From Xestospongia bergquistia (Eukaryota; Porifera; Demospongiae; Haplosclerida; Petrosiidae): 64,000 bases of DNA. A program made the translations under genes and the position numbers. Below the pieces are notes generated by a model that saw only the letters and a program-made list of their open reading frames with translations, was not told where the DNA came from and made no database searches. The DNA lies in NCBI GenBank assembly GCA_963965975.1, contig OZ014411.1:6557001-6621000 (forward strand). The letters run 5' to 3'. Shown here piece after piece: positions 48,501 through 60,417 of the stretch; position 1 is the stretch's first letter, and each line of letters opens with the position of its first letter.

Positions 48501-51500
48501 CATTGTTCTCTTGAAATCAAAGAATAAAGCAACTAAATTGAACACAATTACTATAATTTACAATTAAACTAAAATAATTTGTAGCACTGACAGCATATAT
48601 ATGTGATTGTAACAAGTGTATACGAATGCACCAGTTAATAGTAACTGACACACACATGTTGCTGATAAAGCTTAAATGTAGTTTAACAAAATGCACTTAG
48701 ATTCCTTCAAATAATATAATAGTCTAATAATATTCATTGTTTAGGTTTGGCCACTCGTCAATGTCATTCTTCTGGTCTTTGGAAATCAGTTGATGTCAGT
48801 AACTGTACTTCAAGAGTGTTTTCTGAAATTGCTTCTCAAGTATGTACTTTTATTTATTTTTTATACTAATGACATCATCTCATAATCACCTTGTAAATGT
48901 TATTGGAAACCTCTTTGTGTCAATTATAAAGTGACCCTCAGAATGTGTTATCATGATTTAATATTATTTTAAATTTCAAATAGAACAAGTGTATAGCAAA
49001 TGTTCATCTTATGATTGTTTTGATCATATCAAAGCATTTGACATTTTAGAATTGGAAGTACAAAACCTAGAAGAAGCAGAAAAGCAAGTTAGCTAGCCTT
49101 CCAAATTCAATCAGCCACACCTATCGTTGTAATGGTCACTAATAAAATTTATTGGTTGCTATGTATTTCAGCAGTTAAAGTATGTGGTTTAATTTTATTT
49201 GTCACTATTAATTGTTGCATGCAACAATAGAATAAAACAATGCAAATAGGCATACCACATGGTCTAAAACAATTATAGGACTACTTGATCCAAGTTAAAA
49301 AACATTATATATACTGTATGTCATTGTTTAGGCTGCTCGTCTCTTTAGTGTTGATCCTACTACTCTCCCACCAGCTACAGTTAGTAAAGTAGCACAACAA
49401 GCAGCTAAACTAATAGATGAGGTAAGTTTTATTATAATAATACAATAAATTATATGAAGTACATCATTATTAATGTGCTTGTTATAATGTAATCAAAAAG
49501 GAACATTTATAACAACTACTGGGTATAGTTTTGGCCTCTTAGACACACAATTATCAAAAAGTGATTCTTCCTTTTTTCCTACTATTGCACACAATTATTA
49601 AAAGTCATAATTTGTTGAACACAATCCTTTATTTATGTAATATTATTCTTACTATTTGTTTAGCTACAACAAGCTACAAATGCAACAACTACTAGAGTTA
49701 CTGAGTCCCTTCTTCCCAGAGATCTTGCTACAGCTAATAATGTATTGACCAATACTATCAGGACCTTAAATGCCAGTCTAAATGCTAACAATGTCACTGC
49801 TGTTAACCAAACGGTTAGTATTATTCCTAGTTCCAGCTAATTTTAATATACTTACAACTCAAGGTATAAGTACATATTAACACTTCATGTAATATCAGGT
49901 AACCCTTAAAACAATAGTACCTATAAGTGATAAAAGACATGTAATGTTTGATGCTTAACAAAAGATTTCCTTCACTCATGATATAATGACTATTTTCTAC
50001 ATCAGTATCAAACTAAGTATCAATTTTAAATACTCTTTAGTTTACAAAGTATTGGGTTTCACATAACATGTTATGTACACAACTATGATTTATATAATTA
50101 TTAAGAAATTGTCACGATCACTTGTCTGTCTATAATGTAGTAATATTGAAAAATATTGACTTTTATTAAAATGCATATATATGCATGTGCTATATAAATT
50201 TATAGATTTATGTACAGTTAAAATAAAAGCATCATTCAAAATGTTATTGTTACAATTATGTTTTGTAATAATATGTCCAGGCAATAGCAGATGTACTAAG
50301 TAATTTATTGGAGATTAGTAATCTACCTGGATGGACTGATCTTCTAAGGTCTGATCCTATTATGTCTAGTGAACTATTACTTAATAATGCTGAAAATTTT
50401 GGACTGTATTTAGCACTGACACAATCTCTAGATGGTACTGAAGTTCTCTCTAGAAACAATATTGGTAACTGAAATAAAAGCTATTTAATCAATCTATCAT
50501 TATTTTACTTTCAAAATACTGACTTAATATTAAGAACATAAATGTTGTAGTGTTACAGTAGACTACAACTTTAAAGCATTGTCAACATTGTAATGCAGCC
50601 ATGATATTTGTTACTAAGTGGCTTAGGTAGTTGCTGTATCCTGTTTAGTTTTATATAACAATGATAATTGATGCATATCTTCTTTTTGCCTTCTCTTTGT
50701 AGTTATTAGAGCAAAGCGATTTGCTGTTGGCTCTGTATTCTCTAATATAAGTTTCCCTAGTACAAATGATCTGATAAACTTTACTAATAGTACATCATCT
50801 GGTTCAACAGCTGCCTCTATTTTCATTCCTGGTACACTACTTGAAGAGAGAGCTATTGGCAGTAAGTACTTATAACTGTCTATAGTAGAATGACTTTAGA
50901 ACTACCAAAATATGATTATAAGTGTCCAGACTTAACAGTGTTTCCTTAGTTATGACATGTAATATAGCTAGTCATTATGTAATGTTGTTGTTTTCATTCT
51001 TTAGGGACATCAGTACCTGTTGTCAACATTATATTTAACAACCTTAAAGATATCTTACAATCTAACAACCCTAAGTATGACATAGCTAGTGAACAGTTAT
51101 AGTAACAGTGTGTCATTTTATTCATACAAATATTTATTCAATAGTTTTACATCACCTGGTACTGTGATATTATCCAGTCAAGTAGCAGTACAAAGAAGTG
51201 ACTCAGCTTTCCTTCAACAATCAACTCTTTCCATCTCCTTCATTGTGATAGCACCTAATTTCTCAAATCCTACTTGTGTGTTCTGGGAATTCTCTAACCG
51301 GTAAGACCCTTTATAACACCAATAATATCAATAATGATCCTAACCATTACCATCTCTGATTTGAATTTATTAATGAGGTGGTGGTACATATCATTCATTG
51401 AAATGAAGTCCATTTTAGATATTCTTAATATCATAGCTGAAATTGGTGACCCATTTGACAGTAGAATCAGTTCAATTCTTCTAAATAAAGCACTTGACAA

Positions 51501-54500
51501 CATTTTATATATATTTGTTTGTTGATGACATTAGAATTTTCATTGTCTTCCTTCTTTTCTAGTTTTGGTGAAGGGTGCTGGTCTTCAAATGGTCTTACTA
51601 CTCAAAATACTAGCACATCTGTTAGCTGTAGTAGTTCTCATTTAACTAGTTTTGCTGTTCTAGTGGATGTTGCTGAATCACATGATGTAATCACAACTAC
51701 AGAACTCAAAGCACTCTCTGTTGTAACATATATTGGTCTTTCTATCTCTATTGTGTGCCTGTTATTAACTGTGATATTCTTTTTAAGTTTTGGGTAAGTT
51801 AGTTCATATGCTTAATTTGTAAGACAAGTAAAGTTTATACATCTATCATATTAAGTAGTTTAGTTTTTATGTACATTTTCCACCTTGTTTGTTTGTATAA
51901 TCACTTACCAATACAACTATAAGTTATTATGATTAATTAGATATTACAATTATCATCTTTAATTCTTTTATAGTAAAAAATTATTTGAGGCAGTTCATAA
52001 CTTTGTCCATCTCAATCTTGCTATATCATTGCTGTCGGCTTATATTGTATTCATCATTGCTACTCTTCAACCTGTAGTTGATAATAAAGTAAACAATTCC
52101 TATCTACAACTATTATTTACTTTCTATTACATAAAAATGTCACAAGTCAAATATATATCTAGTAAATATGTATTGTCTTCACATTTTGTTCCTTTTTTCT
52201 ACAACTCTAGCCTGGTTGTACTTTTGTAGCAGCCCTTCTTCACTATTTCTTCTTGTCTGCATTTTGTTGGATGTTAGCTGAAGGTGTTATGTTATACCTT
52301 ATGATAGTTGTTGTTTTCTCAACACTCTCTAAGAAATGGTGGTTCTTCTTCTTACTAGGATGGGGTAAGTAACAAAATGGACAGTATTTACTAGTACTTA
52401 TAATACTGGCAATGAATTAAAAATAATTTGTCTTTATTATTAATTACATTATTATATATATATACCTGTACTGTACAGTAAGTTAACAGTTTAAGTTTTA
52501 GTCTTATTATAAAATTAAATAAATTGAAGATAATTTTTTTATTTTAATTTTCTATTTTTAGTTCCTGCTCTCTTACCAGTGATAGTGACAGTGGGTGTAG
52601 CTCATGACTATTATTATGAGGGACATAAAGTGTAAGTTATTAACTAACTAGTCATGTATATTAACTTCATTAATGCATTAAGTTTATCTTAAATTTTTTC
52701 ACTAAGTAGCAAGAATCAAACAAACTGGTAATTCAAGAAACAGAAATCTGCATAATCTTAGCCAATTAAATTGATTTTATAACTCACTCTGAAATGTTGT
52801 TATGCTCTAAATTATTTAGAACTATTTACTTGTACATAGCAGGCAAATTAATCTCATAGAGGTCAATAATATAGGTCACAACTACTAGCTTTCTACAGGT
52901 TTATCAATTACATTTATCGTATTCTTTAATATACTACCAATAGAGCCCCATAACAAGGACATGATTACTTAGTATTTTACTACAGTTCTGTCCTTTATAA
53001 TATTCAATAATATAGTATGATATTGTCTTTATCTTCATATAGCTGTTGGTTATCAGTGTCAAGAAATGTTATATGGGCCTTTGTTGTACCAATGATTGTT
53101 ATTATAATTGTGAGTTTAATACACTTGTTTTATTATTGGTCGTATTAGAAAAAGGAGTTTGTTTTACCACAGTGATTTCTCTGTTAATTAACACAGTCCT
53201 AAATTAAATAGAAACAATTAATATATAGTCCCTGAATTAATAGATACAATTAATATATGGCACTGAATTTACTATACAATTAATATATGGCCCTGAATTT
53301 AATAGACACAATTAATATATAGTGAGGTTCAATGACACAGAAACTGGACAAATGTTAAAGATTAGATTTTAGTGATTTTTTTGAGTGAAGGTCAATTCTG
53401 TAAGCTGAAAGAACACTCCTTTTGGCAATATTGTAATTAGTGATTCATAAATAACTGTTTTAGACTTTACTTTGGACCCAAAAGGTCTTTTCTCATGACA
53501 AATTAAGCTAAACTAGTTGTACCTATGTTATGGATTGTATTTCCTCTATTTTTGTAGATCAATAGTGTTTTCTTAGTGCTGGTTATTAATAGTTTAATTA
53601 AAAATAGAGGAAACAAGAATGCTCAACAATTACAAGCTAACAAACGTGTATATTTAGTAAAGTGAGTTCTAAATATTTAAATATATAACAAAGACATTGG
53701 AATCATTTCATGTTAAATATATCAGTGTAGTTATAATGTTTTAATATTTTGATAATCCTGTTATCATGTAATGTTGTTCATTCTAGAGCTACAATTAAAG
53801 CATCAGTTATTTTGTTACCACTGTTGGGTGTGACATGGGTAATTGGATTATTTGCTATTAATCAAGGCACATCTTGGTTAGCATGGCTCTTTACAGTTGC
53901 TAATAGCTTACAGGTATGTTTATAAACAATTATTGATATGTGTTGCTGTCAATTATAAAATAGTACATGGTGGTTTGAAATTTATGATGTTAACATTCAG
54001 ATGTTGGAACAAGTTACATAACTACAACATATTCTACCATATAGACCTCTGGGGACTTTGTGTAGTCACAAATAAATAACTATCTTTTATATTTCGTTTT
54101 AGGGTATAGCATTTTTCTTTTTTCAGGTTGTCAGAAATGAGAAGGTAAATTGAAGTAATTATCATTAAAAATTATCCTATATTGTACTTTTCAATGTTAT
54201 ATCAATCACTATATAGGTGTGGAGTGTTTTAATAAAGATGTTGAAATCATCCAGCAAAGTAGATACTACAACTGAAGTATGTTATATTAATAGCATTTGT
54301 AATGTTAATATCTTTTATACAGGGATCTTCAAGTGGGATACTTATCAAAAAGAATAAAAAGAAATATAAGACATATCAAGGTTTTACCAAATAAATTTTT
54401 TGAGTATATCTACGATAAAACAGGCAAATTAGAACTATCCTTATCACAGGGATTACCTCATTACATAGTTTAATAGTTCACTTAAACATAATAACTAGAT

Positions 54501-55754
54501 TTTAAATGAAGTATGCCTCCGTTTTGAGAAAGTCCATTATACGCTATTCAGTTAGTTGTTCTTGCTCCATTACTACAAATGTTATGCTTCTTTTTAGTTA
54601 ATGGATTATTATTTTCTTACTAGTTTATTATTATTTATTTTCTGTAGACAGTACAATATCTACTAGTGAAGGTACCAGTGGTTTCTACCAACAGACTGAT
54701 TATGAGCTAACTCCATTATCACAAGTGGACAAAAAGAACTCTAGTATGTATAAAGTCAGTACAAAGAAGGAGGCTATGAAGGAAGAAAAGCAGGAAGCTT
54801 GTATTAATAAATTAGATAGTACAGGTATGTAATATTATAATATCGAGTGTATTAAGACTTACGGTATTTTATGTCAAATGACATCTGAATTTGAGCAGTA
54901 CCTATTTGTGATTGGAATTAATATAGCAATTTAGGTAGTGATGATGATCACATGTCTTTGTTCATTGTTTTTATAAAAGTGTCTGAGGTTCATATTAACT
55001 GCTTTGTGATTAAGCACAATACAGAAAACACAAGCAAGCAATAAATTATACAACTATGTCTACCAGTTTATTCCAACCTATCACTTTATTGTCATTTAGT
55101 CAGGCTCAAGACAGGTATTCATACAAGCTGAAATCACTATGCATTACTTTGCACATACATGAGTTTTGACTTCACGTAAACTTCAGTTATCATACTACTA
55201 TCATTGATGTTGATGAAAGTCAGATTATGTCCACTCAAATTGTTTAAACATTGGCAAATACTGATTACATAGTTAAAACATACCTAATCTTAGAATAGAA
55301 AAATAGTCCTGTATATTGAAAGAACCATCATTATTACAAATTATATTGTTTTTGTTAAAAGAATGTTAATCAAAGACTAGTTACTCCTTCTACTTATTTA
55401 TTACATGTATAGTTTGAACAATAATGAAATAATCAATATCTCATAATTTGTTATCTCATAGACATATATAGTTCTCTTTTATTCCATTGTATAATGTTGT
55501 TAATATTTACATCTTTGTTACTAGAAGTGGAAATGGAAAGTCAAGAAGTCATCATCTTATATGAATATGAAGATTCTGGTCCATCATCTCCAACAGACAT
55601 GAGAAAAGGTTCTTCTGATCATGGAAAACCTGTTTCACTCAAAGTAGAGAAAGGGTCAGGAAATAATGAAGAAAATACAATGTTACCTGATGAGGGAGGA
55701 GACTTCCATTTGCGATTTACTATTCATGACAGGCCCAAGCCAAGTGAACTCTGA
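35918..55754 (+). CDS. Receptor C: complete adhesion GPCR, 40 coding exons, 2,265 aa
   Basis: Exons: 35918-36338, 36437-36580, 37004-37432, 37869-38189, 39119-39373, 40037-40345, 40774-41025, 41077-41109, 41932-42034, 42389-42666, 43203-43538, 44010-44267, 44397-44441, 44716-45018, 45271-45367, 45720-45900, 46048-46188, 46334-46409, 46864-47015, 47517-47718, 48320-48442, 48745-48839, 49332-49421, 49664-49813, 50281-50464, 50703-50861, 51005-51074, 51145-51300, 51563-51793, 51974-52088, 52211-52364, 52562-52631, 53043-53109, 53558-53661, 53787-53913, 54103-54144, 54217-54276, 54323-54380, 54648-54824, 55525-55754. Total 6,798 nt, in frame throughout, GT/AG at every border. Order: signal peptide, Cys modules (1-188), nine Ig-like domains (189-1162), HRM and SEA-like (1163-1327), Cys-rich and TSP3-like (1328-1445), HRM (1446 to about 1510), GAIN, GPS (cut about 1815/1816), 7TM (about 1840-2105), tail. 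A membrane receptor for cell contact or a secreted ligand; ligand unknown. An upstream in-frame ATG (35861) lies in a likely 5' UTR intron. Confidence 0.92.
36713..36860 (+). pseudogene. Fragment of cysteine-rich membrane-protein gene in receptor C intron 2
   Basis: The plus strand reads SQCVCKRCVFNSGNKPS, then ILCGQCQSGLSLILG. This is the SGILCGxCQxGxSL block also seen at about 23200-23290. D has a more decayed version at 61225-61380, and A a short remnant at 18690-18745 on the minus strand, so the insertion predates the duplications. Confidence 0.5.
37004..39373 (+). other. Receptor C: Ig triplet 1 (exons 3-5)
   Basis: Exon 3 (143 aa) is an Ig domain: FTILCTFN, a Trp in YWQFNW, and DLIGTYECG. 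Exon 4 (107 aa) has no cysteine and alternating beta-type sequence (VAEVFVKLNLSS). Exon 5 (85 aa) is an Ig domain: VVLNCTS, VWILP, DDTDRYICS. All exons are phase 1-1, the type that can be shuffled or duplicated as a unit. Confidence 0.8.
40037..42666 (+). other. Receptor C: Ig triplet 2 (exons 6-10)
   Basis: Exon 6 is an Ig domain (ITIICNGLP, LVWTSD, GTNFTC). Exons 7-8 form a Cys-less sandwich (VGQQVSIFFLAA, TYEVAFTA) ending in an 11-codon exon. Exons 9-10 form an Ig domain split by a phase-2 intron (SFLRCIS, VTWID, MTFVCTICDD). Confidence 0.78.
43025..43105. repeat. Perfect tandem duplication of about 39 bp in receptor C intron 10
   Basis: The segment ACATGTAATTCATAATAGAG...TATTTAA occurs twice in a row; receptor A has it once (about 9005-9045). 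Confidence 0.75.
43203..45018 (+). other. Receptor C: Ig triplet 3 (exons 11-14)
   Basis: Exon 11 is an Ig domain (ITLSCLST, LTGTYGC). Exons 12-13 form a Cys-less sandwich (LDLTLGTTVPIPFRA) ending in a 15-codon exon. Exon 14 is an Ig domain (ANLSCIPS, ILWFF, TEGTYYC), three codons longer than in A. Confidence 0.8.
45271..46409 (+). other. Receptor C: first HRM and SEA-like segment (exons 15-18)
   Basis: HRM signature split over two exons: CPSSVDGGMTWPAT, EMPC, then ATRYCLEGRVWSP and FSGC. The following 95 residues contain NAVQDMETQIASE, then VSVSITNYIKLGSYVYVIS, a helix/strand pattern compatible with a SEA-like fold (inference). B has the HRM and the helix in a single exon. Confidence 0.7.
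46864..48839 (+). other. Receptor C: Cys-rich, TSP3-like motif and second HRM (exons 19-22)
   Basis: Exon 19: DVCECF ... EPCLCIL; its donor was set at 47015/47016 (ACA then GTACGT) because this keeps the frame into exon 20. Exon 20: CQNPYVGSNG, then DSDSDGIPD and DTCPNIYNPEQTPPVC, matching the D-x-D-x-D-G-x-x-D and C-P-x-x-x-N-P-x-Q halves of a thrombospondin type 3 repeat. Exons 21-22: CLAETDSTWRIYW, QTCPGGA, LATRQCHSSGLWKS, VSNC, an HRM. Confidence 0.78.
49332..51671 (+). other. Receptor C: GAIN domain and GPS (exons 23-29)
   Basis: Helical subdomain A in exons 23-25 (AQQAAKLIDE; RDLATANNVLTNTIRTLN), beta subdomain in exons 26-29. GPS: CVFWEFSN, GEGCWSSNG, VSCSSSHLTSFAVL, with all usual cysteines and tryptophans and the HLT cleavage triad at about residues 1814-1816. 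Self-cleavage is expected. Confidence 0.85.
51690..54144 (+). other. Receptor C: seven-transmembrane domain, adhesion (B2) type
   Basis: TM1 VVTYIGLSISIVCLLLTVIF; TM2 FVHLNLAISLL; TM3 begins [13 protein letters not shown], with CWMLAEGVMLYL; TM4 LLGWGVPALLPVIV; loop-2 Cys in VCWLS; TM5 WAFVVPMIVIIII; TM6 ILLPLLGVTWVIGLFAI; TM7 TVANSLQGIAFFFFQ with NEKVW. These are characteristic class B2 sequences. Nine exons, several borders shared with B to the base (exons of 154, 67, 104 and 127 nt in both). Confidence 0.9.
53190..53322. repeat. Short tandem repeat in receptor C intron 33, about four copies of 34 bp
   Basis: The unit contains ACAATTAATATATGGCCCTG and AATTTAATAGAC variants. Intronic, no coding role seen. 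Confidence 0.7.
54217..55754 (+). other. Receptor C: cytoplasmic tail (exons 37-40)
   Basis: About 160 polar residues, Lys-, Ser- and Glu-rich (KMLKSSSKVDTTTE, KKNKKKYK). It ends RPKPSEL, which fits a class I PDZ ligand (Ser at -2, Leu at 0). The last intron is 700 bp. Confidence 0.75.
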
Positions 55755-57214
55755 AGATTTACACATTCTTTATTAACTTTACATGGTTTTTTCTTTATGC
55801 AATAATTATCATACTATTCAATTTTATTTTATTAGAATGGCGTTTTAGCATTATCAACTTTTTCAGTACTAGAATAATAGATTAATTGTTGCTAAAACAA
55901 AACCATGTCCTTTCAAACTATATATTATAAAATAATCAGTTCAATTTATTAGCCAGTCTACATTGTAATTGATTAGCTATATAGTACACAGGTAAAGAAA
56001 ACATTATTAGTAAATACAAGTGATAAAGTGGTTAAATTAATTTGGATTTTAGTTCGTTTAATATATTGTCTACTTCTTTATTGTATACTACCTTCAGTCT
56101 GTTCCATCATATTACTATAATGACTATATATATCAGATACATCACAGTGAAATACATAGAGTACAGCCTTACTATATACCAATATAAACAAAGCCTATTG
56201 GGACAGTTTGAGATCATCATATTTTAACACCAATCTCTTCCTCCAAAAACATAAATATTAAGTGTTAAAATATGTGGCTCAAGGTTTTGACTAGCCCACA
56301 AGGCCATGTCATTATACAAAGCCAAGTATTATTGTCATTAAGTCTGTAATATTGGTATGTGTAGTAGCACCAACAGAATTGTTCCTTACACTTACACAGT
56401 AGTAGTTAAACATGGCAGCATGTACATGTTGATAAACTCAAAACTGCATACCTGCATTAATACAGTATTGCCAATACTATAATATAGTATGTAAAATAAT
56501 GGAAGTAATATGATGATTGTATTGACTACATACAGTAATTAGTATTATACATAACTACAGCTACGTCATCTAGTACTTTCTGTTCATTTTGTGGTAAACC
56601 CTCAACTTAAAATTAGTTGATATCGTTTAAACAGTCAGATGTAGTTAAATGATAGCACTATAGATTTATCAAGTCAACCTTATACAAGTATTGTGTAGTA
56701 AAACAATGCTCTTACTTAATATAGGAGGATACTCATACATAGTAGGTTGATTAAAATAATAATTATGCTATTATTGCAACAGTTTTAAAACTAAGTTGTG
56801 CTTCAGTCTACGTTTAATTTGTTCATTATAAACAATCCACTTCTATAAAAAATCATAAGTGAAGACTTTTTAATTGACTTAGTTTTTCTGTTCCTGTAAT
56901 AACTTATCAATTACTTCAGTATATTGTTTTAGTACTGTTTGTTTGTAGTAATGAGGTCATTCATTTGTAATATAGGTAGTGAATACTTTATACTCAATAG
57001 TAATATTTACTAACGAAGTATTAATTAAATTCCACAAACTTGTTACTACATTGAAAAAAGTAGTAGCAATAAAATGATCTAATGTTGTATACAGAATAAA
57101 TATTACTAATAAAGTGAAAAATGTACATAAATTCTAAGAAATGTACAACACAATACTAGTTTAGTAAACAGATTTGAAATTGACTAGTACATTACACTGT
57201 CAATAGTTTAAGAT
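55755..57214. other. Intergenic, 3' flank of receptor C
   Basis: AT-rich sequence after the C stop codon. No clear polyadenylation signal close to the stop; several short open frames without recognisable content. I see no gene here. Confidence 0.5.
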
Positions 57215-58205
57215 GATCTAAGATTTGGGTCATAGTTGGACGATGGTGATGATCTTTGTTAAGACACCTCAGTATTAGGGAGGACATAGGAAACCATGAC
57301 ACTCTACTAGCTTATTGTTTTCTTTCTATAACAATGATAGCAAGTGGACGATGTAGAATTATCTTCATTAGGAGAACAGAGTAACTATATACATCCATTG
57401 GTAGTGTGTGATCATCTGGATAATGTGACTCCTTGGGCAGCATAGGCTGGGTTTTCTGTCATGTCTATCTTTGCTTGTTGTTGGAGATTAGCTCCTCCAT
57501 AGTCAGCTACTTTAGCTTTGAAACTATCACCTACTGATGGTTCTAACAGGACATTAGGGCTACTAATATCTCTATGTATAATAGGGTTGGGCTTCCATAG
57601 ATGGTGGTAGTTCAGAGTTGAAGCAACATCTTGACTGATACCAAATATTTGTGGTTGTGTCAATGCCTTATTTTGGAGCTCTTTGTCATGATCTCTGTAA
57701 GGATAACGGGTGTACCCACTCTAGTAGCTCTAATGAATTGGATAATATTAGGATGACATACTCTAGAAGCAATGTCCATTTCCACTTTAACTTCCCCATA
57801 TGACCCACCACCTAAGACCTGGTATAGTCTGAGATGACAATACCATGAAGAGAATTAGGAGTTACTATTAGACCTCAGAACATAGCTACTTTAACTTTAC
57901 CATATGACCCATCACCTAAGACCTCATGTGTCATAGTCACCTCCTCTCTATCCACGACCCAATGAGGTTGCCCCTGCAGAAAATGAAGTTGCTCTAGTTG
58001 TTGACGCAGAGTACAAATTGTACCTTGACAATCTTGTAACTGTTGTCTATACTCCTATGAATGTTTTACAATATCTTGTTTATCTTGTTATGTTTGTTCT
58101 AGTTGTTGTAGTAGACGAAGATTACTTTGTTGATACTGATCTCTCTCAGACTTTACCTCTTGTAACTCACCTAAAAATAGTACAATAATCTGATTGACTA
58201 CTTCT
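57215..58205 (-). pseudogene. Protein kinase pseudogene with coiled coil
   Basis: Minus strand, in order: coiled coil (KSERHQYQQSNLRLLQQLE, YRQQLQDCQGTICTLRQQLE), HWVVDREEVTMTHEVLGDGS with glycine loop, a second overlapping N-lobe start (VLGGGSYGEVKVEM), CHPNIIQFIRATRVGTPVI, the catalytic loop HRDISSPNVLL, DYG in place of DFG, NPAYAAQGVT in place of an A-P-E type motif, PMDVYSYSVLLM, and ILRCLNKDHHHRPTM. It belongs to the TKL/tyrosine-kinase-like group by its loop sequences. The lysine strand after the glycine loop is missing and frames change, so it is dead or badly truncated. The part right of 57903 is shared with block X1. Confidence 0.7.
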
Positions 58206-59935
58206 TGTTAAAATCTACTTAACCATCTAATCATCTGCCACCAACAGATTTTTCACTTTAACTCCTTTGATTAATGATATATTCATGCCTTTAAAATAGA
58301 ATTATGAAAGATCTATATTACTTTTGAAATTCTGCAAAACACAAAATACTGTTATTACTACTAATATTAACAACATATAAACCTTAAATTTCAGTACACT
58401 TCTGTTGACTGAATGCACACACTGTTCCTGCATTGAATAAGTCAGGTCCACAATAATCATCAGTGGACAGAAATAAACTGATATTTTAATTGTTTCACAA
58501 CATTTGATGTTTCTTTTCAACGAAAGAGCAAATTCTACTCCATTGTAGATTGGTGAAGGAAGTGTTATTTGAACGTTAGTTGCTAACGAGCAGCACAACA
58601 ACAGTCTACATCTTACGCGACTGCGCTCAAGAGGAGGTAATTGGGTTATTTATGTTGCTGGAGCACTACGCAAATAGGTGTGGCCTTAGACTACAATTTG
58701 ATCGTGACCAACTGACGTGTATGTGGGTCCTGGAGAATAAGAACTTATATCAGTCGTCGCTCTATTCTCTACTTTAATTTTAATGTTTGGTTGACGTTAT
58801 TTTAACTAGAAGTCTAGTTAAAATTAATCTTTAAAAGCGCTTTTTAATCAAAAATTCAGAGGTTAAACTTCACCTTTAGTCTATTATTTAAACTGAATTT
58901 TCGGGCAAAAGTTTGACTAATTACTTTATTTTACTCGAATGTCAATGAAAATTGTATCTAAAAAGAATTTTTGTTATTTGAAACAAATCAACTTCTAGAT
59001 CACTGAATGGTATAAAATAGAATGAAGTGTGGGTCAGGGATCAGTGTGAGGGAGATCTCAAAGAATAGTTAATGGACAATTTTAATAGAATTGGGCCACT
59101 TTTTAATAGACAATCTAAAAAAAGTCAAAGATGGATCAACATATGGATGGGTATCAAGAGAAAGAGGTTTACTGTACTGTACTACATTTTATTTGTAATT
59201 ATATAAATGATCATGGAGCTTCTTAGTGGTTCATGAAATCTGGAGCAGTGCCAATGAATGGACTACCATGGGTGATCACACTTTTTATGTTTCAATTTTA
59301 AAAGTCTTAACTTGAGACCATTTCAAACCATTTCTTAAACCTGGACATATTCAAATGCTTTAGCAGATCTGTCCCTGTGGCAGAGGCTTTATGCGCAAGC
59401 ATATTCATACTCCATGTTTTAGCTCTGCTATTTTGTATATAAAAAAATTATGTAAATGTTAACAAATTAAAAACAATATCTGTTCATCTGTTATGTTTAA
59501 TATTCTCTTGATAACTCTAATTCCTACATATTACAAAAGTTTTATTACCGTCTTTTCAGGAACACGTTAATTAATGCTATTAATGGTTTAATAAATGCTG
59601 ATGAACAAAAGCAGCCTTTTAATACTAACAGCAATGACAAGCTAATAAATATATAACCACACAATGATCTTTTTCAGAACATAAAAAAAGTAATAGATAT
59701 CTATTACCATTATTATAGATATCGATGATCAACTATCAAACTTAACAAAATGACAAACAATATGTGAGAATGTGCACATGCTTAAATAACTGCTCACATG
59801 TGCCCACTCCATGTGGCAATACTAGCTAATTGTCCTTAGTCCTTAGATAAACCCAGAAATTTTGAGAAGAGACCTAGCTAATCACATCTTAGTCCATTTT
59901 CATAATTTATTACAAGTTGACAAGTGTGAGTACCA
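57903..59935. repeat. Duplicated block X2 (copy of X1)
   Basis: Direct repeat of 33448-35491. It extends the kinase fragment leftwards beyond the X1 border. The distance between the blocks (24,455 bp) is close to that between the starts of C and D (24,500 bp), so block and receptor were copied together. Confidence 0.85.
58245..58611 (-). pseudogene. Truncated copy of receptor B exons 1-2 in block X2
   Basis: Same as 33790-34157: former start codon followed by a stop, then VQITLPSPIYNGVEFALSLK. Minus-strand order is B-type first exon, then exon 2 start, then coiled coil and kinase. Confidence 0.75.
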
Positions 59936-60404
59936 GGGTTGGGGCTGACTACGTACAATTATGCATTTATAAATGTCTGGTCGTATTTATTATATTTATT
60001 ATAGGATTTATAAATCCTTCAATTATTTAATTTTGACACTAACGGCGCCCCATAGGATTTGGTACTAAATAAACTTTTAGCTTATCCTATTATATTTATA
60101 TTATTATGCAGATGAACTCATCAATTGTATTGTACATTTACAGAGAGCCATAGACATCGACGGACATCACGATAGAGAAGCTGTGTCATTTATAAAATGG
60201 TAATTCGCAGAGTAGGAAACGCTCATATTCCTCAAATATTCGCTGAACAAGATATTTCGACTTATAGTATTATTCATTACCGGAAGTTGTGCTCGGTAAA
60301 TAGATGTATTTTTATTTTGTTTCTTCAGAAACCGATTGCACGAGTTGCATGTTGAAAAGAACCCTGTCATCGTTTTCTCTCTCTCTCTTTCTCTCTTGTT
60401 ATAG
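59936..60404. other. Receptor D 5' flank
   Basis: From about 60080 it aligns with the C flank (shared AATTGTATTGTAC and AGAGAGCC blocks). The segment 59936-60065 is unique to this unit and replaces the TA microsatellite. No gene. Confidence 0.6.
60279..60291 (+). promoter_or_regulatory. Ets-like site upstream of receptor D
   Basis: ACCGGAAGTTGTG, identical to the C site, about 115 bases before the putative first exon border. Confidence 0.5.
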
Positions 60405-60417
60405 AATTCACATTAAA

